Origin: Deltaproteobacteria bacterium
GTDB taxonomy: Bacteria > Desulfobacterota > Binatia > UBA9968
Length of the DNA stretch: 14,628 nt
NCBI GenBank assembly: GCA_021323355.1
Contig: JAJONK010000025.1
Coordinates: 1 to 14,628 of the forward strand
Direction: 5' to 3'
The position numbers and the translations under genes were made by a program. The notes beneath the pieces are model-generated. The model saw only the letters and a program-made list of their open reading frames with translations, did not search any database and was not told the DNA's origin. Shown here in pieces: positions 14,625 to 14,628 of the stretch (the stretch's first letter is position 1; every line of letters starts with the position of its first letter).

Positions 14625-14628
14625 CGCA

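Overview
This window is chromosomal DNA from a Gram-negative bacterium. The evidence is an AsmA-like envelope protein and a MacB-type tripartite-exporter ABC module. Base composition is moderately GC-rich by eye. A small protein that looks like the DUF4911 family, as I recall mainly known from deltaproteobacteria-like lineages, together with the style of the beta-oxidation genes, suggests an uncultivated deltaproteobacterial or related phylum (for example Desulfobacterota, Binatota or Methylomirabilota-like). That placement is inference. The window is gene-dense: no gene-free stretch exceeds about 200 bp, and I see no tRNA, rRNA, CRISPR array or insertion sequence.

Layout. (1) 1-762 (+) is the 3' part of endonuclease IV (nfo), cut by the window edge. 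(2) 904-2966 (-) is a probable three-gene unit read right to left: a TetR-family regulator, a 2-Cys-like peroxiredoxin 24 bp downstream, then a VIT1/CCC1-family iron/manganese membrane transporter. (3) 3169-7670 (+) is a divergently transcribed cluster: enoyl-CoA hydratase, PaaG-type isomerase, 3-hydroxyacyl-CoA dehydrogenase, a divergent dehydrogenase paralogue without the catalytic His, and a PaaJ/PcaF-type thiolase. It resembles the lower half (ring isomerisation and beta-oxidation) of the aerobic phenylacetyl-CoA pathway. The TetR regulator across the 202-bp divergent region is the obvious candidate regulator. (4) 7773-12949 (+) holds an AsmA-like protein, a DUF4911-like small protein and RNase R. 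(5) 12917-14624 (-) is a MacB-like ABC exporter (ATPase then permease), convergent with and overlapping RNase R.

Most notable observations. The dehydrogenase-like protein at 5639-6388 has lost the catalytic His, the nearby Asn and the GxGxxG nucleotide motif, yet keeps its fold landmarks and sits in a tightly overlapping operon, so it may be a pseudoenzyme. The junction between it and the thiolase carries an imperfect tandem duplication of about 84 bp, including the first ~21 thiolase codons, leaving a 28-codon mini-ORF with ATGA overlaps on both sides. The ABC exporter appears damaged at three places: one internal gap of about 20 residues in each of the ATPase and the permease, and an out-of-frame loss of the ATPase 3' end including the H-loop. 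This indicates either a decaying operon or an assembly problem.
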